Positions 25,624-34,922 of a DNA stretch of 64,000 nt are shown here, piece by piece. Both the position numbers and the translations under genes were made by a program. The stretch covers positions 1-64,000 of the forward strand of contig NZ_JABAID010000011.1 of assembly GCF_012641335.1 (NCBI RefSeq), given 5' to 3'. The notes beneath the pieces were generated by a model, which saw only the letters and a list, made by a program, of their open reading frames with translations, had not been told where the DNA came from and did no database searches. The stretch's first letter is position 1. The number at the start of each line of letters is the position of its first letter. The DNA is from Novosphingobium sp. ERN07 (GTDB lineage Bacteria > Pseudomonadota > Alphaproteobacteria > Sphingomonadales > Sphingomonadaceae).

Positions 25624-25741
25624 GGTTGGCTTCTGCGGCAGTTGGCCCGACGGCGTGGCGACGACGCTGATAAGCGTGAGCAACGCCGAAGCGCCACCTT
25701 ACGCATTGCATTGCAGGCACCAGGCCTGGACCTCATGACGG

Positions 25742-28141
25742 TCAGCCCGCCGCGGCAGGCTCGCCCTTCATTGCGATATCGAAGGCCGGGCGGACTAGAT
25801 CGTCGCGCCATTCGCACGCCCATTTCGCTTTCGCGGAGTCGAATTCGAGCGACCCAAGCTGGTTCAGCGCGATTAAGATCCGGCTGAGCAACGGCGCCGA
25901 CTGTTGCTCGCAAGCTTCGACGAGCCAGCTGTCCGCGTCTTCGCCGTGACGATCGAGAAATCGGAAGATCGACCAAGTGATCGGCTCGATAATGCCTTCC
26001 TTGCTGCATACCAGGCTCGCGCCATCGGGAGCGTCATGCAAGTGCATGCCTGACCGCTCCGGATCGATCGGCACACGCCGGAGCGGGATCGGGCTGGTGC
26101 CAACCAGGCCCAGCACAGCGGCGTCGAACAAGCCGACGACGCGATCCTCATCGACCGAATAGGCCCCGATCGGAACCGAGGCAAGGTGGGACAGGATCAG
26201 CCAAGCATCGAGATCGCCATAGGTGACGCTGACCTCATCAGCGGGCAGTTCCAGCCGGTGCGGCGTTCCCGGTGCCTTCATTATCACGACGCCATCGTCA
26301 CGCACGGTCATTTCGAGGCTGCCGATCTCGGGCACCCACATGTTCGCTTTTGTGCCCGCCTTCAGGGGCCGGATGCTCGGGCGGCGATCAAGGAGATGAT
26401 TGATGAAGGGAAGCGGCAACCCGGACCGTGCCTGTGCGGCTTCGATCATCGCCTGGGCACCGATCACGTCTCCCATCGGCAAGTCGGCCAGGCCGCGGAC
26501 AAACCATCGCGCAGCCTCTTCATCGTTTTCCTTGTCGATGCGCTTGGCGAGCTCAGCGGCAATCTCCCTTGCCACTTCCGAGGCGATCAGTTCGGGCATG
26601 CGCCCGACCATCAGCGCGCGGTTGTCGGTATCAAGGGTCGTGCCGAGCAGGCCAGACTGGACCATCGCCTTGAGATCATCCACCTTGGCATGTTTGCGCA
26701 GCGCGTCCTTGCGCACGAGGAAACTATGCAATGCGCGAAGCCGCAGATCGGGCGTGCGGTCATTGCGCTGATAGTCGTCGATGACAGCGCGTGCGAAGGT
26801 TGCCGCCTGCTCGATCAGCGGATCCTGCACGAAACGCTCGCGCGTGTATTCAAAGACGCCAAGGCTCAGCAGCGGCGGCAACAGCGCACTGGCATTCACC
26901 GGCCGGTCGGGTGCCGTCACCACGCCTGCGACCATCGATTGGAGGAGCCAAGGCTGACGATATTCCTCGGCACGATCCGCACCTTGCATGAAGTCGGTGC
27001 CGCTTTCGTACATCACGCGCCGAGCCTGACCGAACTCCTGGTCGTCGAGCGTTCCGACCGGCACGCGCGTTCCGCGCCTGGCGAAGACGGTCGGCTTGCG
27101 GCGAGTTTCCCCCATCCACAATCGATCGATAACCGCGGTATCGGCCTCAATTACGAATTTCAGCCGCTGGCCGCTCGACTGAGCGGTAAGTGCCTCGAGC
27201 TCGAGGCGGATCGCTTCATGCTCAAGCCCCAGGCCATCGATCACCACGACCAGCTGCGGACCATCCGAATTGCCGAGCGTCTGAAGCCAATGCCGCGCTT
27301 CCTCGGCGGAAATCCGCCAGCCCAGAGCCGAGCCCAGGATGCGCGCAATCTCGTCAGCGATGCCGACTGCTGCACTGCCCGACGCCTCGACGAACAAAAT
27401 CGCCATATCCGCCTCGTTGCGGGTGACGATCGCCAGTTCGCCAGCCACATGCGTCTTGCCGACCAGCGGCGCGCCTTCGATCGCGATGACACGCCTTGTC
27501 TGGCGCAGGGCATTGCGGACGAGTGCGGTGGCTTTTCGCGGAAAATGGAATCCGTTGGTGAAAGTAGCGAGCGGCGCGTCCCATCCGCCCGAAAGTGCTT
27601 CAAGGGTCTCGCGACTGGCAGCCCGGACCGCTGCCATCCAGACGTCCGAGCTCGGGCCCATCAGCGTACCGATCGCGTCCTTCAGATCTGATTCGGCAAT
27701 TTTCAGCGCGGCGTTGGCCAAGTTGGCGAAAGCTACTTCGTCGCGCTCGCCCTCGCTCAACAGTCGACCGTCATGCGTCGCATAGCAGTGCGTTTCGGCG
27801 CCGTTGGAGACGATAACAAGCGGTGGACGTGGATGCAGCACTCGCGCGTATGAAAGGCCTTGCTCGATATCGGCCTTCGTGAGCTTGGCACCCGGCCGCT
27901 TAAGCTCCAGGATCGCGATACGCTCTTTCCCTCGTTCGATGAGGATATCGACGCGACCTTGGCGGCTCGCGACCTTGGAACCATCGATCTTGACGGACTT
28001 ATGGCCAAGCTTGAACGAAAAGGTCAGTTGGTGCTTGATCTCCTTGCGGTCCAGCCAGGGAATGGCGGCTTGCAGGGCGTCGTTGGCCCTGGCTTCGAGT
28101 TCAGCTTCGGTCTTGGTCTTGGTTGCCAGTCCTATTGTCAT
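25742..28141 (-). CDS. PD-(D/E)XK nuclease-STAND NTPase fusion
   Basis: This 799-residue protein has, at about residues 20-115, a restriction-endonuclease-like domain, GRVDILIERGKERIAILELKRPG, with D65, E79 and K81 forming the D-ExK site. A P-loop NTPase of the STAND type follows: Walker A EGAPLVGKTH (about 222-231) and Walker B LVVVIDGLGL (D302). The rest (about 400-800) is a helical and mixed region that could sense a phage product. The layout resembles Avs-type defence proteins. It converges on the Argonaute gene 118 bp away. The trigger is unknown. Confidence 0.75.
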   Translation of the reverse strand: MTIGLATKTKTEAELEARANDALQAAIPWLDRKEIKHQLTFSFKLGHKSVKIDGSKVASRQGRVDILIERGKERIAILELKRPGAKLTKADIEQGLSYARVLHPRPPLVIVSNGAETHCYATHDGRLLSEGERDEVAFANLANAALKIAESDLKDAIGTLMGPSSDVWMAAVRAASRETLEALSGGWDAPLATFTNGFHFPRKATALVRNALRQTRRVIAIEGAPLVGKTHVAGELAIVTRNEADMAILFVEASGSAAVGIADEIARILGSALGWRISAEEARHWLQTLGNSDGPQLVVVIDGLGLEHEAIRLELEALTAQSSGQRLKFVIEADTAVIDRLWMGETRRKPTVFARRGTRVPVGTLDDQEFGQARRVMYESGTDFMQGADRAEEYRQPWLLQSMVAGVVTAPDRPVNASALLPPLLSLGVFEYTRERFVQDPLIEQAATFARAVIDDYQRNDRTPDLRLRALHSFLVRKDALRKHAKVDDLKAMVQSGLLGTTLDTDNRALMVGRMPELIASEVAREIAAELAKRIDKENDEEAARWFVRGLADLPMGDVIGAQAMIEAAQARSGLPLPFINHLLDRRPSIRPLKAGTKANMWVPEIGSLEMTVRDDGVVIMKAPGTPHRLELPADEVSVTYGDLDAWLILSHLASVPIGAYSVDEDRVVGLFDAAVLGLVGTSPIPLRRVPIDPERSGMHLHDAPDGASLVCSKEGIIEPITWSIFRFLDRHGEDADSWLVEACEQQSAPLLSRILIALNQLGSLEFDSAKAKWACEWRDDLVRPAFDIAMKGEPAAAG

Positions 28142-28600
28142 GCAACCACTCTACACAGCCTCGCGCCCAAATTCATTATTCGCGTCGATCCGACGCGATT
28201 TTCCCCGCGATCGATTACAATAAGAAGCGGATCGCCTACTTGATCGATGGTGCACTCGCCGAGTTTATAGCCGCGAGAAGCGCGCTCTCGTCCCGCAACC
28301 TTACCGCTGTAGATTAGACAGAGTTGGCAACGCAGTGCGCCGACATCATCCGCCGCAAAGCAGGCGTTGAGATCGATGACGATCGGATCCTGGCGTCAGC
28401 GGAGGAGACCGCCGACACGTTCGGGATCAAGGAAGCCCATCTTTATCGCGACTGGCAGGTGTGTCAGCGGAACACTCCGTTGCCGGCTGGCAAGCCAGCC
28501 TCAGCCTTGGACGCCCTGAACCCCTGAATCCGTGAGGGGAGGGGGGGTGGAAGGGGTGAGCCGAAGGGCTCGGCCAAATCCGGCCTTCAGGAGCACCCCC
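28142..28600 (+). pseudogene. Gene-poor gap with an interrupted reading frame
   Basis: No intact gene is seen in this 459-bp stretch. One frame reads YLIDGALAEFIAARSALSSRN, stops at a TAG (28315-28317), and continues as ADIIRRKAGVEIDDDRILA down to 28527. Both halves use coding-like codons, so this may be a broken small gene at the right edge of island 1. The family is not recognised. A purine-rich element at 28534 follows and belongs to the next gene. Confidence 0.3.
28534..28550 (+). repeat. Purine-rich leader element, right of island 1
   Basis: GAGGGGAGGGGGGGTGG, 50 bp upstream of the ParB-like gene. It matches the copies at 15935 and 53744. Confidence 0.6.
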
Positions 28601-30652
28601 ATGAACGACATCGAGTTGATCCCGCTCGGCAAGTTGCGCTTGTCCGAAGCCAACGTCCGAAAAAACGACAGCAACCTCTTCATCGAGGAACTGGCCGCCA
28701 ATATCGAGGCCAAGGGCCTCCTCCAGAACCTGATCGTCGTGCCCGCCAACAAGCGCGGCATGTTCGACGTCACCGCGGGCGGACGCCGACTGCGCGCACT
28801 CAAATATCTGCTCGAGGCGGGCAAACTCCCCAAGGATCACCCCGTCGCCTGCCGCGTCCTCGACATCGATGCTGCCGAGCAGTCCGAACTCTCGCTGATC
28901 GAGAATGTCATCCGGCTCGACATGACCCCGACCGACGAGATCCGCGCCTACAAGCACTTCGTCAACGAGGGCAGCGACCTCGACGCGATTGCAAAACGGT
29001 TTGGTCGCACCCGCCGGTTCATCGAAGGCCGCCTGCGGCTTGCTGACCTCGCCGATCCGATCTTCGCCGCGCTTGAGGAAGGCAAGATCACCCTCGATGT
29101 CGCCAAGGCCTATGCGACGACGCCCAACCATGATCGCCAGATGATGGTCTGGAACGAGCTGTCGAACAGCTGGCAGGGCAACAACCCCGATTCCATCCGT
29201 CGCATGGTCACGCACAGCGCCATCCGCTCGTCTTCGCCGATGGCCAAGCTCGCCAGCGAAGCCGAATACCTCGCCGCGGGCGGCAAGATCGAACGCGACC
29301 TCTTTACCGAGGACGGCGGCGAAACCTGGATCGATGCCGAGATCGCGCAGCGCATTGCCGGGGAGAAGCTCCAGGCCTTTGCGGCCGAGGTCGCCCAAAC
29401 CTCCGGCTATGCCTGGGTGCGCCCGATCCTCGAAACGCGTGTCACGTACAACGCGACCGAAGACCTCCATCAGGTCCATCTCGAACCAGCCCCGCTCACC
29501 GAAGAGGAACAAGTCGAGGCTGACAAGCTACTCGAGACGATCTCGGCGCTCGAAGCGGAAAGCGAGACGCTCGATGAGGACGACGAAGCCGCTGCCGCCG
29601 ACTTCCAGGCACGCTGGGATGCCGCAAGCAGCGCCTACGATGCGCTCCACGACAAGGCCCCGGTGATCCCAGAAGAGATGAAGGCAAATGTCGGCTGCTT
29701 CGTGATCATCGGCGCCGATGGCCAGCCCACCGTCGCGAGCGGCCTCTACAGCGACAAGCCGCTCGAACGGCGCAAAGCCCGCGGGTCCGACGCGGGCGAG
29801 GGTGCAGCCGGAGCAGGGGAGGGCGGTAGCGCCGCTCCGGCCCCCAAGCCGTTGTCGCAGAAGCTGGTCGAAGAGCTCGCCGTACAGCGCCGCGACATTC
29901 TCGCCATCAACCTCGCGTCCAATCCGGCAATCGCGCTCGATTATCTGATTTTTGCCATCGCCGACTCCCGCGCGCTCTACAGTGCGCAGGCGCTCGGCAC
30001 GACGCTCCGCGCGCCGTCGCCATCGCTCTACCTCGCCAATTACCCCGAAAGTCCGGCCCACACGCTGATGGCCGACATGCGTGAGACCCTCGACCTGTCA
30101 TGGACCGAGCACCGCCGCACAGTCGACCGGTTCTCCGCGTTCAGCGCGCTCGACGACGATGCCAAGGCAAGCTGGCTTGCCTGGTGCATGGCAAAGACAC
30201 TGGAAGCCAGCATGGGCATCGACAAGAAGACCGGTCAGTCCGGCCCTGAGCCGATCGACCTCCACGATCATCTCGCGGCGCTGATGGGGATCAACGTCGC
30301 CAGCCACTGGCGGCCAACCTCGGCCAATTACTTCGACCGCGTGAGCAAGCAGGCGCTGCTCGCCCATGTCAGCGAAGTTGGCGGACCGACCATGGCGGCG
30401 AGCTTCATGGGCTCGAAGAAGGGCGACCTCTCGGCTTCCTGCGAAAAGCTGTTTGCGGGCGAGACCATCGTCGCTCCCGAGGTCAAGGAAGCTGCGCTCG
30501 CCTGGGTGCCCGAGGCCATGCGCTTCCGGGTGCTCGCGGCGAGCGAGCCCGATGAGGAAGCGCCGGTTGCGCACGAACCGGACAGCGATGTGGGCGACCT
30601 CGAACCTGCCGAAGAACAGGACGTCCAAGCCGGCGAGACCGTCGACGCCTGA
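28601..30652 (+). CDS. ParB/Srx-domain plasmid protein
   Basis: This protein has 683 residues from ATG 28601 (CAGGAG 8 nt upstream). The N-terminus is a ParB/Srx nuclease-like domain (LIPLGKLRLSEANVRK, ELAANIEAKGLLQNLIV, TAGGRRLRALKYL), then SLIENVIRLDMTPTDEIRAYKHFV and an HTH (LDAIAKRFGRTRRFIEGRLRLADL). The long C-terminal half contains an acidic linker and an Ala/Gly-rich stretch (about 405-430). It is much larger than the partition ParB of this replicon and is typical of a conserved plasmid backbone gene. It probably acts in DNA binding or gene control rather than partition. A GHKL ATPase follows. Confidence 0.8.
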   Translation: MNDIELIPLGKLRLSEANVRKNDSNLFIEELAANIEAKGLLQNLIVVPANKRGMFDVTAGGRRLRALKYLLEAGKLPKDHPVACRVLDIDAAEQSELSLIENVIRLDMTPTDEIRAYKHFVNEGSDLDAIAKRFGRTRRFIEGRLRLADLADPIFAALEEGKITLDVAKAYATTPNHDRQMMVWNELSNSWQGNNPDSIRRMVTHSAIRSSSPMAKLASEAEYLAAGGKIERDLFTEDGGETWIDAEIAQRIAGEKLQAFAAEVAQTSGYAWVRPILETRVTYNATEDLHQVHLEPAPLTEEEQVEADKLLETISALEAESETLDEDDEAAAADFQARWDAASSAYDALHDKAPVIPEEMKANVGCFVIIGADGQPTVASGLYSDKPLERRKARGSDAGEGAAGAGEGGSAAPAPKPLSQKLVEELAVQRRDILAINLASNPAIALDYLIFAIADSRALYSAQALGTTLRAPSPSLYLANYPESPAHTLMADMRETLDLSWTEHRRTVDRFSAFSALDDDAKASWLAWCMAKTLEASMGIDKKTGQSGPEPIDLHDHLAALMGINVASHWRPTSANYFDRVSKQALLAHVSEVGGPTMAASFMGSKKGDLSASCEKLFAGETIVAPEVKEAALAWVPEAMRFRVLAASEPDEEAPVAHEPDSDVGDLEPAEEQDVQAGETVDA

Positions 30653-30662
30653 GCCAGCCTTG

Positions 30663-30709
30663 CCGGCACGCTGCCCGCGCACCCTTTGCGCCCTGCGGCA
30701 GCGTGCCGG
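30663..30709. terminator. Strong intercistronic hairpin
   Basis: Perfect 13-bp arms CCGGCACGCTGCC and GGCAGCGTGCCGG enclose a 21-nt loop that itself can pair GCGC with GCGC. It lies between the ParB-like stop and the ribosome site of the GHKL gene. There is no T-run, so it could attenuate, stabilise or process the transcript rather than end it. Confidence 0.5.
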
Positions 30710-30728
30710 TCCATCCAGGAACCACCAC

Positions 30729-32393
30729 ATGACCATGATCACTAAGCTGCGCGCCCGGGTCTCCCCCGAGGCGATCTCGAAGGTCACCCGGATCTTCAAC
30801 GGGACCCTCGATGACATCTTCAACGAACTCTTCCAGAATGCCCGCCGCGCGGGCGCGGGCCGCATCACCGTCACCGCTGATCACGCGGCGGACGCCTGCC
30901 TCATCACGGTGAGCGATGACGGCGCCGGGATCGCCGACCCGGTTGACCTCATCTCCCTCGGGGCATCCGATTGGCCCGACGAGCGCCGTGCCCGCGAAGA
31001 CCCAGCGGGCATGGGCTTCTTCAGCCTTGCTGGCCTCGACACCGTGGTCAGTTCGCGGAGCGCGGACGGCGCGTTCTCGCTGGCGATCAAGGGCGATGCC
31101 TGGACCGGCGAGGCCGACATCGATGTGCTGTCCTATGACGGGCCGCGCGGCACGACAATCGCCTTCCGTTTCGATCCGCAGCCTGACGGCAAGCTCGAAC
31201 GCTGCGTCGAGGCCGCCGCCCGGTTCCTGCCGCTTGCCGTCAGCTACAACGGCAAAGACCTCGCCCGCGCCGATTTCCTCGCCGACGCGCACAAGGTCAT
31301 CGAGCGGGAGGGATTCCGGATCGGCGTGTTCCGCGACCGGCATTCGCCGCACGTTGCGACGCTCAACTTCCACGGCGTGACCCTCAAACACGCCTTCCCG
31401 GTCGTGAAGGAAGTCCACCATACCCAATGGTCCGTCCAGGTCGACGTGATCGACGCGCCCGAACTCGTCCTGGTCCTGCCAGCCCGAAAGGAAATCTACC
31501 GCAACGCCGCGCTCGACCGGCTCGTGGCACTCTGCCGCGAGGCGATCTTTTCGGTCATCCGCGAGGAACCGTTCCACCGGCTTGGCTTCGAGAACTGGAT
31601 CGAAGCGAGCTTGCATCACGACGACTTCCCGCAGGCGGCGCGGCAGTTGCCGCTGTGGTACCCGACCCTCGCCCGCGACAGCTACCGCGAGGTGCCGCGG
31701 TTTGCCGACCTCGAGCCGGGCGCGGCGATCTACGATGACACCGACTCATTCGATGCCGTCACCTTCGGCCGCGCCTTGCGGCGCTCTAACGGCGGCGAGC
31801 TGCACCGCCTTGGCGGCCCCGAACCGCGCGCGTTCTACGAGCCGATCACCAACTTCATTGGCTATACCTGGTACGATGCCCTCGCGGCCTTCGTGCGTAC
31901 CGGTGAGCGCTACACCTTCGATGGCGGCGCGCCTGCCGACGAAACCGACGCCGTCACCCTGCGCCCCGACGCGATCACGATCGAACTCACCGACCAGCAC
32001 GACCGGCGGCTCGATCTTGAGACCGACTTTGCGATTCTAGACGACCCTGACTCATGGGGCGATCCGGACTGCGCTCGCATTGCGCTGACCCGGACCACCG
32101 CGCTTGGCCCGGACGATCTCACCGACCTCATCATCGACGCTGTGTTTTCGCCCTCGGACGATTCTGATGCGGACAGCTACGACACCCAGGAGACCCGCTT
32201 CCGTCACGATGCCGCAGTGCGCGCGCACGCAATCCTCGAAGGCGAGGACGCTGCGATCCTTGCCGGCATCCGCATGGCCTTCGCCGACCGGGTCGCCTGG
32301 CGCATCCCGCACGGGCGCACGCTCCGCCTCTCCTGGTCGAGCGCGGCTTCCGGCCTCTCACTTGATCCTGCTCAGGAGGGCCCGGCCCAATGA
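30729..32393 (+). CDS. HSP90-like (GHKL) ATPase, plasmid backbone
   Basis: This protein has 554 residues from ATG 30729 (AGGA upstream). The N-terminus is a GHKL ATP-binding fold: N-box ELFQNARRAGAG (about 28-39), G1 VSDDGAGIADP (about 56-66), and G2 PAGMGFFSLAGLDTV (about 90-104). A longer in-frame start would run through the hairpin and is unlikely. The rest is acidic and not recognised. Its stop overlaps the start of ardC by 4 nt (ATGA), so the two are coupled. It is a recurrent sphingomonad plasmid gene and probably not the energy module of the defence islands. Confidence 0.78.
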   Translation: MTMITKLRARVSPEAISKVTRIFNGTLDDIFNELFQNARRAGAGRITVTADHAADACLITVSDDGAGIADPVDLISLGASDWPDERRAREDPAGMGFFSLAGLDTVVSSRSADGAFSLAIKGDAWTGEADIDVLSYDGPRGTTIAFRFDPQPDGKLERCVEAAARFLPLAVSYNGKDLARADFLADAHKVIEREGFRIGVFRDRHSPHVATLNFHGVTLKHAFPVVKEVHHTQWSVQVDVIDAPELVLVLPARKEIYRNAALDRLVALCREAIFSVIREEPFHRLGFENWIEASLHHDDFPQAARQLPLWYPTLARDSYREVPRFADLEPGAAIYDDTDSFDAVTFGRALRRSNGGELHRLGGPEPRAFYEPITNFIGYTWYDALAAFVRTGERYTFDGGAPADETDAVTLRPDAITIELTDQHDRRLDLETDFAILDDPDSWGDPDCARIALTRTTALGPDDLTDLIIDAVFSPSDDSDADSYDTQETRFRHDAAVRAHAILEGEDAAILAGIRMAFADRVAWRIPHGRTLRLSWSSAASGLSLDPAQEGPAQ

Positions 32394-33289
32394 CCCGTCA
32401 TCCAAAACCCGACGTCGCGCAGGTCATCACTGACCTGATCCTCGAGAAGATCGCCGCCGGCACGGCCCCGTGGCTCAAACCCTGGTCCTCGACCAGCACA
32501 CGGCCGCTCCGCCACAACGGTGTCCCCTATTCGGGGATCAATACCTTCTTCCTCTGGGCGGTCGCCGAGAGCCGCGGTTACGCCAGCCCCTACTGGATGA
32601 CGTTCAGGCAGGCGCTCGAACTCGGCGCCCATGTTCGCAAGGGCGAGAGCGGCTCGTTCAGCGTGTTTTACAGTTCGGCGCGCAAGACCGACACCGATCG
32701 CCAAACCGGTGAGACAACCGAAAAGACGATCAGGTTCATGAAGTGGAACCACGTCTTCAACGCCTCGCAGATCGAGGGGCTGCCGATGCACTACTACCCC
32801 GAGCCGCCTGACCCCAAGGCGATTGGCGCACTTTCGGCCGGGGTGCAGGCATTCCTTGATGCGATCCCGATCCGCGTGATCCACGGCGGCAACAGTGCGC
32901 ATTACACGCCGAGCACGGACACGGTCACTTTGCCGTCGCCGGGCGCATTTCACTCGATCGAGGCTTACTTCTCGACGCGATGCCATGAGCTCGGCCACGC
33001 TACGGGGTCGGCCAAGCGGCTCAATCGCCAGTTCGGCAAGCGCTTCGGTGACGACGCCTATGCATTCGAAGAAATCGTCGCCTCGCTCTGCCAGGCTACC
33101 CTGTGTGCCGAGTACGGCCTCCCCAACGAGATTCACGACAGCCACGCGTCCTACATCCACCACTGGATGAAGATCCTGCGCGGGGACAAGACCGCGATAC
33201 TCCACGCAGCCGCCAAGGCCGAGCAGGCGGTCAAGTGGCTGCGCCAGTTCGATCCAGCGCTCACGGGAGATCTCAAGGAGGCGGCTTGA
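32390..33289 (+). CDS. ardC: ArdC-family antirestriction protein
   Basis: This 299-residue protein has an N-terminal ssDNA-binding domain (DVAQVITDLILEKIAAGTAPWLKPW, NGVPYSGINTFFLW, YWMTFRQALELGAHVRKGESG), followed by a zincin metallopeptidase domain with HELGHATGSAKRL (about 199-211) and a downstream EEIVASLCQATLCAEYG that supplies the third ligand. In the IncW plasmid prototype, ArdC protects incoming DNA from restriction during conjugation. Its coupling to the GHKL gene suggests expression in one backbone operon. Confidence 0.9.
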   Translation: MTRHPKPDVAQVITDLILEKIAAGTAPWLKPWSSTSTRPLRHNGVPYSGINTFFLWAVAESRGYASPYWMTFRQALELGAHVRKGESGSFSVFYSSARKTDTDRQTGETTEKTIRFMKWNHVFNASQIEGLPMHYYPEPPDPKAIGALSAGVQAFLDAIPIRVIHGGNSAHYTPSTDTVTLPSPGAFHSIEAYFSTRCHELGHATGSAKRLNRQFGKRFGDDAYAFEEIVASLCQATLCAEYGLPNEIHDSHASYIHHWMKILRGDKTAILHAAAKAEQAVKWLRQFDPALTGDLKEAA

Positions 33290-33333
33290 CCGTACCCACT
33301 GTGCGATGGCCCAGGCCTGCTCGCAGGACGAAC

Positions 33334-33354
33334 GGGAAGGGGAGGGGGTGGGAG
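33334..33354 (+). repeat. Purine-rich leader element
   Basis: A 21-bp purine-rich copy (core GGGGAGGGGGTGGGAG) between ardC and the next backbone gene. Confidence 0.5.
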
Positions 33355-33391
33355 CCCGATGCGCCAGGGGGCGCAAAGGGAGACTTCACCG

Positions 33392-34048
33392 ATGAACTAC
33401 GATCTCGACTTCCGCTATCGCCGGGCCCTGCAGCCCGATGGCCTCGCGACCATTGCCACGGCAACCCAGGCCGTCGTCGATGCGATGCAGGACGCACGCA
33501 ACGCCGGTATCGATCCGGCCCGCGATCCCGCGACCATCCTGCTCGCGCGCCACGTCGGGCGCATCGCACTCGGCCACGCGCCGCATGAGACCTTCGCAGA
33601 AGACCTGCCGCTGCGCCGGCAGTGCCTCGCCAAGATCGACGAGCTGAAGTCCAAGCCCGCGCTTGTCGCACTGGCCCGCCGCGGCATCGGCTACGACCCG
33701 GAAGCCAAGCGCGCCTTCCACCGCGAGGCGCGTTCGGCGCTGCGGGTAGCGGCGCGCCATCTCGGACTCGAGCCCGACCAGTACGATCTGCGCAGCAACT
33801 TTGCGGGGCCTGCGGTCTCGGGCGAGATCACGCTCCACGGTGACGAGATCTACGTCCAGGTCTCGATCCCCTGCGTCCGCCCGGGCCGCGAGGTCATGTT
33901 CCGCCGATGCAAGGGCCGTCAGGACTACCTCGGCGACCGCAACCACTTCTGCGACATCGCGGTCCTTGCCGCGCCGCACAGCTTCCGCGCGCTCGTTGTG
34001 CGCGAGACCGGCCTTTCAATCAATCCGCGCCAGCAGGCGCTCGTCTAG
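33392..34048 (+). CDS. Conserved plasmid hypothetical protein
   Basis: This protein has 218 residues from ATG 33392 (GGGAG upstream); an upstream in-frame start is possible. It is rich in Ala and Arg, with VSGEITLHGDEIYVQVSIPC and EVMFRRCKGRQDYLGDRNHF in its second half. The latter looks like a conserved core with three cysteines. I recognise no domain. It lies 10 nt before the DUF6927 gene, so the two are probably co-transcribed. Confidence 0.7.
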   Translation: MNYDLDFRYRRALQPDGLATIATATQAVVDAMQDARNAGIDPARDPATILLARHVGRIALGHAPHETFAEDLPLRRQCLAKIDELKSKPALVALARRGIGYDPEAKRAFHREARSALRVAARHLGLEPDQYDLRSNFAGPAVSGEITLHGDEIYVQVSIPCVRPGREVMFRRCKGRQDYLGDRNHFCDIAVLAAPHSFRALVVRETGLSINPRQQALV

Positions 34049-34058
34049 GAGAACCGCC

Positions 34059-34664
34059 ATGGGTTGGCTGTTCATGTCCCGCGGCGGCATGGCCCCGTTC
34101 GCCACGCCGAAGGCCTATCTCGACAACCAATGCACCTATCCGCCCGACCCTGAGAAGGGCCGGGCGACGGGCCTGCGCGTCCTCAAATCCACCGTCCGTT
34201 CGGGCGCCTACTACGCTGCCTGCCAGAGCTACGACCTTGAGGCGCCGCGCGAGACTTTCGCGATCATCTGCCTCGTCAAGTGGAACCCCGGCGCGCGCAG
34301 CGGCGAAGAGTTTGGCTACAAGGACATGAGCGAGACGATGGGGCCGTACAATTACGACTGCCCGGCCTCGATCCTCGACCTGCTCGGTCCTCCCGGCAAC
34401 GAATATGCTGCGCAGTGGCGCCAGCATTGCCGCCAGCGCCTCGCCCTGACTACGCGCCGCAAGCCGGCGCCGGGCGACATGCTGGTGCTGGCCGAGCCGC
34501 TGACCTTCACCGACGGGCAGAGCGAGCGAAGCTTCCGCGTGGTCAAGTCGGGCCGCAAGACCATCCTGCGCCGGGTCAGCGACGGGGTCGGGGTGAAGAT
34601 CAGCAAGCTGATGAGCCGGGCGTGGACGATCGTGCCGCCGCCCGCAGCCCCGTCAACCTCGTGA
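34059..34664 (+). CDS. DUF6927-type plasmid protein
   Basis: This 201-residue protein begins MGWLFMSRGGMAPFATPKAY, the usual opening of DUF6927 proteins on alphaproteobacterial plasmids. TAGGAGAACC supplies the ribosome site; its TAG is the stop of the upstream gene. The C-terminus has FRVVKSGRKTILRRVSDGVGVKISKLM. Function unknown; always in the accessory part of conjugative plasmids in my recollection. Confidence 0.72.
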   Translation: MGWLFMSRGGMAPFATPKAYLDNQCTYPPDPEKGRATGLRVLKSTVRSGAYYAACQSYDLEAPRETFAIICLVKWNPGARSGEEFGYKDMSETMGPYNYDCPASILDLLGPPGNEYAAQWRQHCRQRLALTTRRKPAPGDMLVLAEPLTFTDGQSERSFRVVKSGRKTILRRVSDGVGVKISKLMSRAWTIVPPPAAPSTS

Positions 34665-34688
34665 CCTGGCACCCAAGCGAGTAGCGCC

Positions 34689-34922
34689 ATGACCGACCCC
34701 GCACCACCTCAGCGCTCGTCCAAGCGGGCGCGCCTCTGCAGCATCGAGAACGCCAACCGGATCGCAACCCGGGTCGCCGAGCACGTCCAGGGCGACACCG
34801 CCGTGGTCAAGACCGGAAACCCGCTGCAGCCCTTTCGCGTGGTGCTGGCGAGCAAGGCGGCGCCGGGGCGCACCGTCTCGCGGGTCGTCACCTGCAACGA
34901 TGACGAGCCGGATGATCAGTAG
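34689..34922 (+). CDS. Small hypothetical protein
   Basis: This 77-residue basic protein begins MTDPAPPQRSSKRARLC and contains IENANRIATRVAEHVQGDTAVVKTGNPLQPFRVV. It follows DUF6927 by 24 nt in the same direction and ends in a 7-nt convergent overlap with the next gene. Not recognised. Confidence 0.55.
   Translation: MTDPAPPQRSSKRARLCSIENANRIATRVAEHVQGDTAVVKTGNPLQPFRVVLASKAAPGRTVSRVVTCNDDEPDDQ

Noticed and set aside
26186..27691. 501-residue plus-strand frame
   Set aside because: It is antisense to the PD-(D/E)XK-STAND gene, which has clear motifs; the composition is that of a reverse-strand shadow.
30729..32393. Treating the first GHKL ATPase as a defence gene
   Set aside because: It is coupled to ardC and flanked by plasmid backbone genes with backbone composition, unlike the second GHKL gene.
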